From positions 1-25,351 of the IMG/VR virus record IMGVR_UViG_3300042924_002906: 25,351 nucleotides of DNA, one strand, 5' to 3'. The notes under the pieces were generated by a model. It was not told where the DNA came from. It worked only from the letters and a program-made list of their open reading frames with translations, and did not search any database. Shown in pieces: positions 11,091-19,455 of this stretch. The number at the start of each line of letters is the position of its first letter. Position 1 is the first letter of the stretch. Both the position numbers and the translations under genes were made by a program. Source of the DNA: a virus.

Positions 11091-12923
11091 TTACGCCGAG
11101 AAGTACACGATGGAGATGGCGCAGACATCCCCGCTCGCCCACGCGAAAGGAACCGCGCTGCCGAGAGAGTTGTTGCTGCCATCGGCGATCAGCGTTACCA
11201 CGCTTGCGCCACCGAAAAGTTGCGCCGCACCAACGTAAAACGCTACGCCGTTGCGGAACACCCGAACCACGCCGATGCTGGTAGCGTTAGACCCCGCCCA
11301 TCGGGCTACAGGAAGGGAGAAACTCCACACGCCTGACCCAAGGTTGGTCGTAGATCCGATGGTCAGCGTGATGTTTGCCGTGACACTTCGCCCTTCTTGC
11401 CCATAGTCGCCGAAGATAGTCCCGTTGCCGATGGTCGGATTCGTGCCAGAGGCAGTCCAGGACGGCGCGTAGGTGACTGGCGAACGGTTGATGGCGTTCG
11501 ATAATCCGTTGTTGACCACGGTTACGCTTGAAAGGGTGACGTCGATTTCTGCGCGGTTGTTCACCGCGTTGGCACCGAAGGTCAAGGTCGAGCCAGCAAT
11601 CATCGAGAAGGTGTCGCCCAGAAGCACGTTCGTGGTGCTTGACGCGCCCGTTCCGATGGACACGTTCGCCGAGCAAGACCCGCCATTCAAGAACGTGTTC
11701 GACACATCGATGGTGATTGCCCCATTGATGCGGCATCCAGACACGCTCGGGCCGTGCATCCCTCCGGGGCTGCTTCCGGGCTGGACGGTCAGTTTGCCGA
11801 ACTGGCAGTCATTGATTGCCGTGAACCCCGGCGCGGTCAGCAGGATGCCGCCCGTCGCCTGAGTGCTCTGAATACCGCTGATGACGCTGTACAGGTTGGC
11901 AACACCCGCCACGCCGATTTCGATGTCATACCCCGATGCAGTCGCATCGGAGGTCTGGTAGATGTCACACGACCCAAAGATTCGAAGCCGTTGGCCGGTA
12001 CACTTGACCGCTCGACCAAATGCCCACCGCGCCCCGCAGTTCTGCAACACCGTGTTGTCGCCAGAAATCACCAAGTTATCCCCGGTGAATACCGGAGTGC
12101 CGGACTCGCCACGGAACTCGATGCCTTCAAGGACGTTGTCACTGCCGGTGATGGTCAAGATCGGGCCGTTCGCTCGCTTGACGAGGCGCACCCGACCGAG
12201 GGCAATCATCCTGCATGAGTTCGCAGCCCAAGTTAGGTTGTCTACGCGGTAAGTTCCCTCCTCGAACAGCAGCGAAACATTCTGCGAGAGCGCAACCTGC
12301 ACCGCAGCGGTGTCGTTCGTCACCCCGTCGCCAGTCGCGCCAAAGTCCTTCACGCTCACAAAGCCCTGCAGCTTCGCCGTTACCGAGCGAGGCACCGCCC
12401 CGGTGCCGGACTGGATGAACACATCCGTCGTGGCATCCACCCCGACCGTCGCGGTCGGGACACCGTTCGCGTCAAAGGTCAGGAACTTGCTCGCCCGGGC
12501 GCTGGCCGCAGGAAGCTGCGCCGAGACCGCCGCGTCCGAGGCGGGGAACTTGATGGAGCGGTCGGACTCCTCGCCGAGCTGCTGCGCGATCATCGTCAGC
12601 TTGTCGAGGCCGTCCTCGAGGTCCTCAGCCGGGAGCCGGTCGTTCGGCAGCAGGTCCGTCCCCTGCGTCGCCGCGATGCTGCGCCGGATGGTGAGCGTCG
12701 TCCCAGAGGCAGGGGCGACAAGCATCGTCACCGTGCCGCCCGCCTCGTTCCCGGCACCGCTCACTGTGTAGTTGGTGGTCAGCGCCTGGACGGTCTCGGT
12801 CGTGCCGGAACGCAGGATGACCTGCAGGTCGGCAACGGCGAGGAAGTAGAACGGCACCGCAAAGGACGTGGTCAGGCCGTTGCCTGAGTAGATTGCCTTG
12901 CTCGTCGTGGATGAAACGGTCAT
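11091..12923 (-). CDS. Tailspike/tail fibre with beta-helix domain
   Basis: A 610-residue protein. Residues 1-125 (YSGNGLTTSFAVPFYFLAVA, GGTVTML, IRRSIAATQGTDLLPNDRLP, LDKLTMIAQQL) match the podovirus tail-anchor domain that docks the spike on the tail. Residues about 190-212 (VKDFGATGDGVTNDTAAVQV) open a pectate-lyase-3-like right-handed beta-helix that fills the middle, the fold used by polysaccharide-binding or -cleaving spikes. The last ~130 residues are a separate domain shared with the short fibre. It occupies the T7 gp17 position. Whether it cleaves capsule or O-antigen cannot be judged, because catalytic residues are not fixed in this fold. Confidence 0.88.
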   Translation of the reverse strand: MTVSSTTSKAIYSGNGLTTSFAVPFYFLAVADLQVILRSGTTETVQALTTNYTVSGAGNEAGGTVTMLVAPASGTTLTIRRSIAATQGTDLLPNDRLPAEDLEDGLDKLTMIAQQLGEESDRSIKFPASDAAVSAQLPAASARASKFLTFDANGVPTATVGVDATTDVFIQSGTGAVPRSVTAKLQGFVSVKDFGATGDGVTNDTAAVQVALSQNVSLLFEEGTYRVDNLTWAANSCRMIALGRVRLVKRANGPILTITGSDNVLEGIEFRGESGTPVFTGDNLVISGDNTVLQNCGARWAFGRAVKCTGQRLRIFGSCDIYQTSDATASGYDIEIGVAGVANLYSVISGIQSTQATGGILLTAPGFTAINDCQFGKLTVQPGSSPGGMHGPSVSGCRINGAITIDVSNTFLNGGSCSANVSIGTGASSTTNVLLGDTFSMIAGSTLTFGANAVNNRAEIDVTLSSVTVVNNGLSNAINRSPVTYAPSWTASGTNPTIGNGTIFGDYGQEGRSVTANITLTIGSTTNLGSGVWSFSLPVARWAGSNATSIGVVRVFRNGVAFYVGAAQLFGGASVVTLIADGSNNSLGSAVPFAWASGDVCAISIVYFSA

Positions 12924-12926
12924 GGG

Positions 12927-15900
12927 CTACCTCGCAGCGCCGGACAGCATCTCTTGCTGCGCCTGCATAAAGTAATCGATTTCGCCTTGGATTTCAGGGA
13001 ACTCTTGCAGCACCTGTTCGCGGGCGAGCTTGCGGTACTCGCCGACGATGGCGTCGATGATCTCGGCCTTCGTCCCGTCCACGCCGTCGGTGCCTTGGTT
13101 GTAGATCTCCGACAGGAAGTGCTCGCCGTTCACCACGGCGTTGAGCAGGTCCTTCGCGCCCATGTCGTAGTTCGGATGCTTCAGCTCGTTGCCCGCCAGT
13201 TCGACGTAGCGGCTGTACGCGCCGGGGTAGGCGTTCAGGTCGATGTTCACGCCTTGGAAGGTCGCCTTCTTGCTCGGCATCGAGACGGCCTTGCCAAGAC
13301 GCAGCATCTCCTCGTCGATGGGCTCGTTCCTGGCGGGTTTGGTGTAGATGGGGCTGAACACGTCATACGCCCAGCCGAGGCCGGACTGGTGACTGACCGG
13401 GCGGCCCCACAGGTCGCGCCGCAGGGGCAGGTCGTCCGAGAGGCCGGGGGTGCGCCGCTTGATGGCATCGAGCATGTTGAACACCTCGCGCCCATAGGGG
13501 TCGGCCGCACGCGCCGCCTCGCCGACGATGGCCGGGACGGTCGAGCCGACGAGCCGCTGGACGAAACTCTCCGTGTACCGCTTCGGGTCGGAGATGGCCT
13601 CGAACAGGTCGGCAAGGCCGGAGAGGTAGGTCTTGCTCATCACCGTCGCCGAGATGGACGCGACCGCAGCCACCGCCGCCTCGCCGACGCTCTCCTCGGT
13701 GTCCTCGTCCTCGGAGTTGTTCAGGATCTCGACCATCTCCGCAGCGAGGCCAAGGAGCGACCCGGCAGGGTCGAGCCGGTTGTACGCATACCACCGCTCG
13801 CCGATCTTGATGCTGTTGCGCTGCCAGCCGGTACGCTCGAGCGCCTGCCGCTCGCGGGTGTCCTTCGGGCCGCTGCCGCTCACGACGCCGGACATCGCCA
13901 TGTCAGCCGCGACCATCATCAGCGCCGTGCCGGTCGAGAGCCGGGCAAGCGCCAGTTCCTGCCGCGCACCACCCGCCGAGAGGTCGGCACGGACGCTCGC
14001 CATCAGCGGGGCAAGCGGGGTGCGCTCGAAGGTGAACTTAAGGATGTTCGCCGGGGTGCGCACGAACGGAAGGATAACCGTCAGCGCCGGGTACTGCGCC
14101 TTGAGGCTCTGCAGCGACTGCGCGAGTTTGCCGGGGCTGTTCGTGAACGTCTGGTACAGCGCCTGATCGACCGCCGACATCCGCAGGTTCTCGGGCGGAT
14201 TCTCGAGGAGTTCAGCCACGCGAGCCTTGAGGCCGTCAGCCGGGATGAGCCCGGAGTGGACTTCGCCCGCCGCCTGCCGCAGCGCCTGCGCGTTGAGCTC
14301 CATCCGGTACCCGATGGTCTTGAAGAACTCGTCCTGCGCCGCGAGCGCACGGCCCGGCACGCGGATGATGTTCCCGAGCCCGTCCACAGCGCGGCCAGCC
14401 CATGTCTGGCTGCTCAGGTTGAAGGCGTCCGAGGTGATGGCCGCAGTCTGCGGCAGCTCGATCTTGTTCATGCCGAAGCCGGTCTCGCCGGTCTTCGCGG
14501 CCTTGGCGGCATACCGCAGGCCGTCCTTGAAGGACTGCGTGAGGCCGAACCACTGCGTCATCGCCTCGCCAGCCTGCACGCCGCCGCTGTTGCCGAGGAT
14601 GTTCGAGACGGTCGAGGCGACCTTGCGCTCGTACATCTGCATAAACACCACGGCAGAGTTCGACATCACGTTGACGATGTGCGTCTTCGGGCCAGAGAGC
14701 AGGCCCATGATCCACGCTTCCTGCATGGCATCGCCAGTCCGCGCCAAGACGCCGCGCTGGACGAAGGTGTCGAGCTCCTGGTACATCCCGGCGTTGGCGA
14801 GTTTCGCCACACGGTCGGCCATGTCTCGCGTGACCGCCGCGCCGCCGTTGGCCTCGATGGCCTGACTGATGTCACGGAACCGCTCGGCAGACCCACCGGC
14901 AGGGATGCGCCACGAGGCAAGCGCCCGGGCCGTCTCCGTCCGCGCAGCGATGACCTCGTTCTGGATGGCGTAGTGCGTCGCCAGCATCTTGCGGAAGGCG
15001 AACAGGTTCGCTTCGCTCGGGTTGGTCGCCGCCTCCTTCGCCACCTCGGAGAGCTTCGACCCCGACGCCGCCCACAGTTGCCGCGCCGCAACAGACTGCT
15101 CGGCGTTCAGCGGGTCGCCCTTGCGCCGCGCCATGAGCACGTCCCAGGCGTTGACCTGCTGCGCGTCGAGCTCGATCTCGGCGAACGAGCGCACCCCGCG
15201 CTGGGCCGTCTCGACCTGCGGGGCGAACTTGTCGGCCATGTCCTTGATGACGGTCTGCACGTCCTCCGGCGCGTTGATGCGGGCGAAGTTCACATAGACC
15301 TGCCCCGGTTCGGTTCCACGCGGAACCCCGGTGCCACCCTCGCCGACCACCTGAGCAGGGGTGACGCCCTCGGTCGCTGCTGCGGCGCGTGCGGCCTTCA
15401 ACTGCGCGGGCTGGGCTCCGCCTGCCACCGGGACGCCGGGGGCCGCAGCGGGCGTCTCCGGGGCTTTGCGGGTGAACACCACGGACCCGTCAGGGTTGTC
15501 GGTGCGCGTGAATTTTTGATTCAAGATGCGGGCCGTGAGCCCGCGCACCCTGTCCACGCCCTTGGCATCGGCGAAGGTGATTTTCTCGACCGATCGCGGA
15601 GCGAGGATGTCCGCAACGTACTCCCGCCCGCCGATGACGCCGGTTCCGGGCTTGACGTTTTCTGCCCCGCTGACCGAGTTGGCGCGGAACTGAATCATCA
15701 CGCCCTTGTTCTCGCCCTGCCCGATAGCAAGCGCCGGGTCGTCGGTCACGAACACGTTCGATGACTCGAACTGGCCATCCGCACGCAGCAGGTCATCAAG
15801 CCCAGACGCTGACGTCTCCCGGTACAGCGGCTTGCCCTCGGCGATGACCCGAGGCTTGACCCTATTCGGGCCGATAACTACCGCGTCGGTGGAATCAACT

Positions 15901-16946
15901 CGCGGGAACATCTCCTCTACTTTCGCCCCGGCGGGCGCAGCACCACCGGCAGGCGGCACGGTCACTCCGGGAGCCGCAGCGGGCGTCTCCGGGGCCTTGG
16001 GAGCCTCCTGCCGCTTGGCCACCCCGACGAGGGGCGCGTCCGGGGCATCGTCCCCGAGGTTGCGGAAGGCCGTCTCGTCCACCGCTGGGCGCTGGGCTAC
16101 GACCCCCGCCGCCTCGCGGGCCTTGGCAATCTCCTCCTGCCGCAGCCGGGCGATGCGGGCCTGACGCAGGGTCTTGAGCCCGAGCATGAGGCCGTCCACG
16201 GCCACGCCCACGCCCAGCCCCTCGACAGCGTTCTTGAACCGCCCCTCGGCGTTGCTGTCCTTCGGGTCGGCGGCGAGGAAGTCCGTGACCGGGTTCTTGA
16301 GGACCGGCACTTCCTGCAAGAGGTTGGACAGGCGCTCCTCCTGCGGGTCGAACACGGTGAAGTCCACCACCGCGCCAGTGCCCGCAGCCTTTGCCACACG
16401 CCCAGCACGGGTCGCAGGCTTCAGCGCCTTGACCGCCTTGCTCGCGCCGACGAACCCGGCGACGAACTGCGATATGCCCTTCACCGCCTTGCCGGTCGTG
16501 GACTGCGGGTCTTCCACCCCGCCCGTGATGCGCTTGAGCGTCACCTGTGAGGACACGTCCCGACCCTGCGCACGCAGCGTCCGCAGCTCCTCGTAGGAGA
16601 TCGGCTTGATGCCCTCGCGGGAGATCTCGAAGCCGCCCGTCTGGACTTGGTTCTCGACCCAATCGCCGATGTCGCCGAACAGGTTCAGCGTTTCCTGAGC
16701 CGCATCGCGGACACCAGTGAACAGCGCACGGGGCAACTCGACCACGCCACGCGCCACATCGCCCACCACCGAGCGACCGGGAGCAACCGGGGCCTGCGCG
16801 GGAGCGGGCTGCGCGGGAGCAGGAGTCTCGTCGGCGAACATCGCCTCGAGCTCTGCCGCCGCGCTTTGGTTGCTCGCTTCGTCGCGATAGGCCATGAAGG
16901 CGTTCGCGCCTTGGGCATCGTCGTTTCGCAGGTCAGGGGTTGCCAT
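12927..16946 (-). CDS. Large internal virion (gp16-position) ejection protein
   Basis: A 1339-residue protein, close to T7 gp16 (about 1320) and in the same gene position. The N-terminus is disordered and rich in Ala, Pro and Gln. Gly-rich hydrophobic segments follow (GISQFVAGFVGAS; GLGVGVAVDGLMLGL). Residues about 345-465 form an ADP-ribosyltransferase-like domain (LYRETS, VFVTDDPALAIGQG, GREYVADIL) bounded by duplicated KAPETPAAAPGV linkers. The C-terminal two-thirds is helical with LPFVRTPANILKFTFERTPL, of the type seen in large polyvalent phage proteins. I see no transglycosylase motif. It is probably injected with the DNA and spans the cell envelope. The gene is intact; the ribosome site is AGAGG. 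Confidence 0.8.
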   Translation of the reverse strand: MATPDLRNDDAQGANAFMAYRDEASNQSAAAELEAMFADETPAPAQPAPAQAPVAPGRSVVGDVARGVVELPRALFTGVRDAAQETLNLFGDIGDWVENQVQTGGFEISREGIKPISYEELRTLRAQGRDVSSQVTLKRITGGVEDPQSTTGKAVKGISQFVAGFVGASKAVKALKPATRAGRVAKAAGTGAVVDFTVFDPQEERLSNLLQEVPVLKNPVTDFLAADPKDSNAEGRFKNAVEGLGVGVAVDGLMLGLKTLRQARIARLRQEEIAKAREAAGVVAQRPAVDETAFRNLGDDAPDAPLVGVAKRQEAPKAPETPAAAPGVTVPPAGGAAPAGAKVEEMFPRVDSTDAVVIGPNRVKPRVIAEGKPLYRETSASGLDDLLRADGQFESSNVFVTDDPALAIGQGENKGVMIQFRANSVSGAENVKPGTGVIGGREYVADILAPRSVEKITFADAKGVDRVRGLTARILNQKFTRTDNPDGSVVFTRKAPETPAAAPGVPVAGGAQPAQLKAARAAAATEGVTPAQVVGEGGTGVPRGTEPGQVYVNFARINAPEDVQTVIKDMADKFAPQVETAQRGVRSFAEIELDAQQVNAWDVLMARRKGDPLNAEQSVAARQLWAASGSKLSEVAKEAATNPSEANLFAFRKMLATHYAIQNEVIAARTETARALASWRIPAGGSAERFRDISQAIEANGGAAVTRDMADRVAKLANAGMYQELDTFVQRGVLARTGDAMQEAWIMGLLSGPKTHIVNVMSNSAVVFMQMYERKVASTVSNILGNSGGVQAGEAMTQWFGLTQSFKDGLRYAAKAAKTGETGFGMNKIELPQTAAITSDAFNLSSQTWAGRAVDGLGNIIRVPGRALAAQDEFFKTIGYRMELNAQALRQAAGEVHSGLIPADGLKARVAELLENPPENLRMSAVDQALYQTFTNSPGKLAQSLQSLKAQYPALTVILPFVRTPANILKFTFERTPLAPLMASVRADLSAGGARQELALARLSTGTALMMVAADMAMSGVVSGSGPKDTRERQALERTGWQRNSIKIGERWYAYNRLDPAGSLLGLAAEMVEILNNSEDEDTEESVGEAAVAAVASISATVMSKTYLSGLADLFEAISDPKRYTESFVQRLVGSTVPAIVGEAARAADPYGREVFNMLDAIKRRTPGLSDDLPLRRDLWGRPVSHQSGLGWAYDVFSPIYTKPARNEPIDEEMLRLGKAVSMPSKKATFQGVNIDLNAYPGAYSRYVELAGNELKHPNYDMGAKDLLNAVVNGEHFLSEIYNQGTDGVDGTKAEIIDAIVGEYRKLAREQVLQEFPEIQGEIDYFMQAQQEMLSGAAR
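15442..15464. repeat. Direct repeat, left copy, inside the ejection-protein gene
   Basis: The 23 nt beginning gccgcagcgggcgtctccgg recur exactly at 15973-15995. The copies are 531 nt apart (177 codons), so they are in frame and encode part of the same linker (PETPAAA). They bracket the ADP-ribosyltransferase-like domain, as would a domain gained or lost by recombination. Confidence 0.7.
15973..15995. repeat. Direct repeat, right copy, inside the ejection-protein gene
   Basis: Exact copy of the sequence at 15442-15464, in the linker before the ADP-ribosyltransferase-like domain in protein order. The surrounding codons also match partly (KAPETPAAAPGV in both linkers), so the duplicated unit at protein level is longer than the exact DNA match. 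Confidence 0.7.
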
Positions 16947-16958
16947 GCTGTGCCTCTG

Positions 16959-18485
16959 TTATTTCGCGGGCTGCGGACGCGGCGCAGGGGGCTTGTAGAC
17001 CTGCATCCACTGCCGGATGAGCGCGGCCTGCTTCTCGTACTCGGCCTTGGGAATCTGCCCCTTGTCGAAGGCCTGCTTCGTCCTGGCGAACGTCTGTTTC
17101 AGGTCGAACGAACTCGGGCCGGTCGAGACAAGGTAGGTCGGGCGGCGCAGTGTCGCGACGCTCTGCGTCTGTGCCGTGTTGCTGTACTCGGAGACGATGC
17201 GCTTAGCCTCGGCATCGGCCTGCGCGTCGGTCGCGCTCGGGTTCTCACGCACCCATGTGTTCCAGTCGCGCAGGGCGTTGGCCGATCGGATGGTCGCCGT
17301 GTTGCCGACCTTCTTCTCGAACTCGCTCGGCTTGAGATTGTCCGCGATGTGCGAGTAACCGCGCTTGCGCCAGCCGGTCTCGCGGGAGGCGTTGACCACC
17401 ACGCGGTAGTCGTTGTCAGAGAGCAGCCCCTGCATGACCGCCTGCCGCGCCTCGGGCTCGACGTTCTCGCCACCCGCCGCACGCTCCGACAGCGTGGAGT
17501 AGGTCGTGAAGTCCGTCACGATGTCCTGACGCCGAACTGCCTTCAGGGCTCGCGTCCGGTCGGACGAGTTCATCAGCCGCCCGTTGTTCGACAGGAAGCC
17601 CTGCAGCCCGTCGAGGTCACCAGTGGCAATCATCTGGTCCACTTGGAACCCGAGGTTGCGCTCCATGTCGTCCCGCGCACGCCGCGCCTGACGGTCGGCA
17701 CGCTCCTCGACAGCGTTCTGGCGGGTGATGGCCTGCGTCGCCTCGTCCGTCGCACGGTTCAAGAGCTTCGTGCGGGTCGGCTCGTCGAGGCCGGGGTAGG
17801 CGTTGTCGATGAGCCGCTGCCGCGTGGCGATCGGGTTGTTGAACATGTCCCGGTTCACCCGGTTGGTGATGGCCGAGCTGTTGAACTTCTGCGACTTGTC
17901 CACCGCTTCCTGCGGCGAGATGATGCCCGCCGCCAGCGCGTCTTGGATGGCGAGGTTCGCCCGCGCAGAAACGTCCGCATCCTTCGCGGGGTCGTCCGAC
18001 CCGGCCAGTCCCGCGTAGATGCCGAGCGACTGGTCGAGGTCCGCACGCGCCACGCCGATGCGACCCTTGACCGCAGCGCGGCGCACGTTGAACCGCTTGT
18101 CGATGGCCGTGCGGGCAAAGTCCGACCGCCACGCCTCGAACAGCGCGTTGTCGCCGTCCGTGACCTTCGCCACGTCGTCTTGGATTTTCTGCAGCTGCTT
18201 GTCGTAACGAGACTCGTAGGTGCCGTAATCAGTGTCGGTCTCGAGCCCGAGCTCGAACTCGTTCAGCGACTGCATCGCCGCCGCGTTCAACTGCGTCAGC
18301 TTCTGCGCTCGCTCGGCCTGCCCCACGCGCTCGGAGAGCTGCTGCATCTGCGCGAAGGCCTGCGCACCTCTGGCGATGGCTTCGGTGGTCTCCGCAGCCT
18401 GAGTCCCAACAGCAGCGAGCCCACGCGCACTCGGCGTAGCGATGCGCGGGACAACCTGCTGACGGTAGAACTCGAGCTTCGCCAT
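16959..18485 (-). CDS. Internal virion protein, gp15-position
   Basis: A 508-residue protein starting MAKLEFYRQQVVPRIATPSA at the ATG that overlaps the upstream stop (TAATG). The LEFYRQQVVPR opening followed by an Ala/Gln-rich helical bundle (ARGAQAFAQMQQLSERVGQA) is typical of podovirus internal core/ejection proteins. The whole chain is predicted to be helical with long coiled-coil-like stretches, and has no signal peptide. It ends in a Pro-rich tail (KPPAPRPQPAK). By gene order it corresponds to T7 gp15, which forms the periplasmic part of the ejectosome; at 508 residues it is shorter than T7 gp15 (about 750). Assignment rests on position and composition. Confidence 0.75.
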   Translation of the reverse strand: MAKLEFYRQQVVPRIATPSARGLAAVGTQAAETTEAIARGAQAFAQMQQLSERVGQAERAQKLTQLNAAAMQSLNEFELGLETDTDYGTYESRYDKQLQKIQDDVAKVTDGDNALFEAWRSDFARTAIDKRFNVRRAAVKGRIGVARADLDQSLGIYAGLAGSDDPAKDADVSARANLAIQDALAAGIISPQEAVDKSQKFNSSAITNRVNRDMFNNPIATRQRLIDNAYPGLDEPTRTKLLNRATDEATQAITRQNAVEERADRQARRARDDMERNLGFQVDQMIATGDLDGLQGFLSNNGRLMNSSDRTRALKAVRRQDIVTDFTTYSTLSERAAGGENVEPEARQAVMQGLLSDNDYRVVVNASRETGWRKRGYSHIADNLKPSEFEKKVGNTATIRSANALRDWNTWVRENPSATDAQADAEAKRIVSEYSNTAQTQSVATLRRPTYLVSTGPSSFDLKQTFARTKQAFDKGQIPKAEYEKQAALIRQWMQVYKPPAPRPQPAK

Positions 18486-19027
18486 TATCTCGGCCCCGAG
18501 TATCGGCTGGTCGTGGTGGTGAGCGTGGTCGGGACACGCCGTCCAGTGACCTTCACCCCGGTCAACTGCGACGCATTCGGGCGGCTTCCCGGCATCGTGC
18601 CGCCCGCGCTTGCATATTGTCCGATGCCCATAGCCATGGCCTGCAGGACACCTTGCGTCCACGACGGGCGAGAGGCGCGGGTGATGCGAGCCTCGGTCAG
18701 GAGGCCCTGCGCCTGCGTCTCACCCTGATACGCCAAGGACAAAGCGTCCAACTCCGCAGCCGTCGCCGACTGCTTGTAAACGTCCCCGAAGGACACCGAG
18801 TCGAGCAGCCCCGCCTGAGCGCCAGCCGCCCGAAGTTCGCCGAACTGCCGCCGCGTCTCGCGCCCAAGCGCCTCGGTCTCAAGACCAGCCTGCCGCCGAG
18901 CGACACCGGCCTCTATCTCGAGCGCCCGCGCCTGCGCCGCGCCGATCTGCCGCTGTTGGCCTGTCGCCATCAGGGACGAAGCCGCCGCAGCCGAGGCGAT
19001 GACTCCCAAAGTGACCGGGTCTGCCAT
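18485..19027 (-). CDS. Internal virion protein, gp14-position
   Basis: A 180-residue protein. The N-terminus (MADPVTLGVIASAAAASSLM) is a hydrophobic Ala-rich helix that could insert in a membrane. A long coiled-coil-like helix (ALEIEAGVARRQAGLETEAL, then GRETRRQFGELRAAGAQAGL) and a disordered Thr/Ser/Arg-rich tail follow. These are the usual features and size of T7 gp14-type ejection proteins (196 residues in T7), which form an outer-membrane channel. The start overlaps the upstream stop by 1 nt and its stop overlaps the next ATG. Function inferred from order and composition. Confidence 0.75.
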   Translation of the reverse strand: MADPVTLGVIASAAAASSLMATGQQRQIGAAQARALEIEAGVARRQAGLETEALGRETRRQFGELRAAGAQAGLLDSVSFGDVYKQSATAAELDALSLAYQGETQAQGLLTEARITRASRPSWTQGVLQAMAMGIGQYASAGGTMPGSRPNASQLTGVKVTGRRVPTTLTTTTSRYSGPR

Positions 19028-19455
19028 CAGAGCACCCTCGCGTACATGTCCATATCCTGACCTCGCTGGAAGGCTCGCATCCGGCCTTCACGCTCGAACC
19101 CGAGCATTCTCGCCCATCGGTGACCGGGCATAAAGTCCGGCACCACATAGGCCTCGACGCGCTCGATCCCGCAGCCGTCGAAGAACTCCGCGACCGCCCG
19201 ATGCAGCGGGACCATCCACCGGCCAGAGTCCGCAGAGAGCAGCGCCCACGCCGACGCCCGCCCCTCCCAGAGGTTCACGAGCCCGGCGCAGCAGACAATC
19301 CGCCCGCCCGCCCGCGCCGTGTAGCAGGGGCCAGCCTCGACCAACTCCTGCCCATACCCGGAACGTCCGATGAACGCCGACAGGAACTCCTGCGAGGGCT
19401 GCAGGCTCAACTCCCGAAGGTCAGCAGGCGTGAAGGGCAGCACCTCGAACGTCAT
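19027..19455 (-). CDS. GNAT-fold-like protein, gp13-position
   Basis: A 142-residue protein with the outline of a GNAT acetyltransferase-like fold: a strand/helix start (FEVLPFTPADLRELSLQPSQ), central strands (GRIVCCAGLVNLWEGRASAW), a helix (HRAVAEFFDGCGIERVEAYV) and the C-terminal GHRWARMLGFEREGRMRAF, which matches the A-x-x-LGF-x-x-EG end of GNATs. T7 gp13 (about 138 residues, DUF2833) is a virion protein of this type at the same position. The usual R/Q-x-x-G-x-G/A acetyl-CoA loop is not obvious, so it may be enzymatically inactive. Confidence 0.75.
   Translation of the reverse strand: MTFEVLPFTPADLRELSLQPSQEFLSAFIGRSGYGQELVEAGPCYTARAGGRIVCCAGLVNLWEGRASAWALLSADSGRWMVPLHRAVAEFFDGCGIERVEAYVVPDFMPGHRWARMLGFEREGRMRAFQRGQDMDMYARVL

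Noticed and set aside
12954-15764. A 936-codon open frame on the plus strand opposite the ejection-protein gene
   Set aside because: It is His/Arg/Val/Leu-rich with no recognisable domain, mirrors GC-rich codons of the real minus gene, lacks a ribosome site, and runs against the operon direction.
16647-18728. A 693-codon plus-strand frame
   Set aside because: It is antisense to the gp15- and gp14-like genes and has the same Arg/His/Leu-rich shadow composition typical of reverse-strand frames in high-GC DNA.
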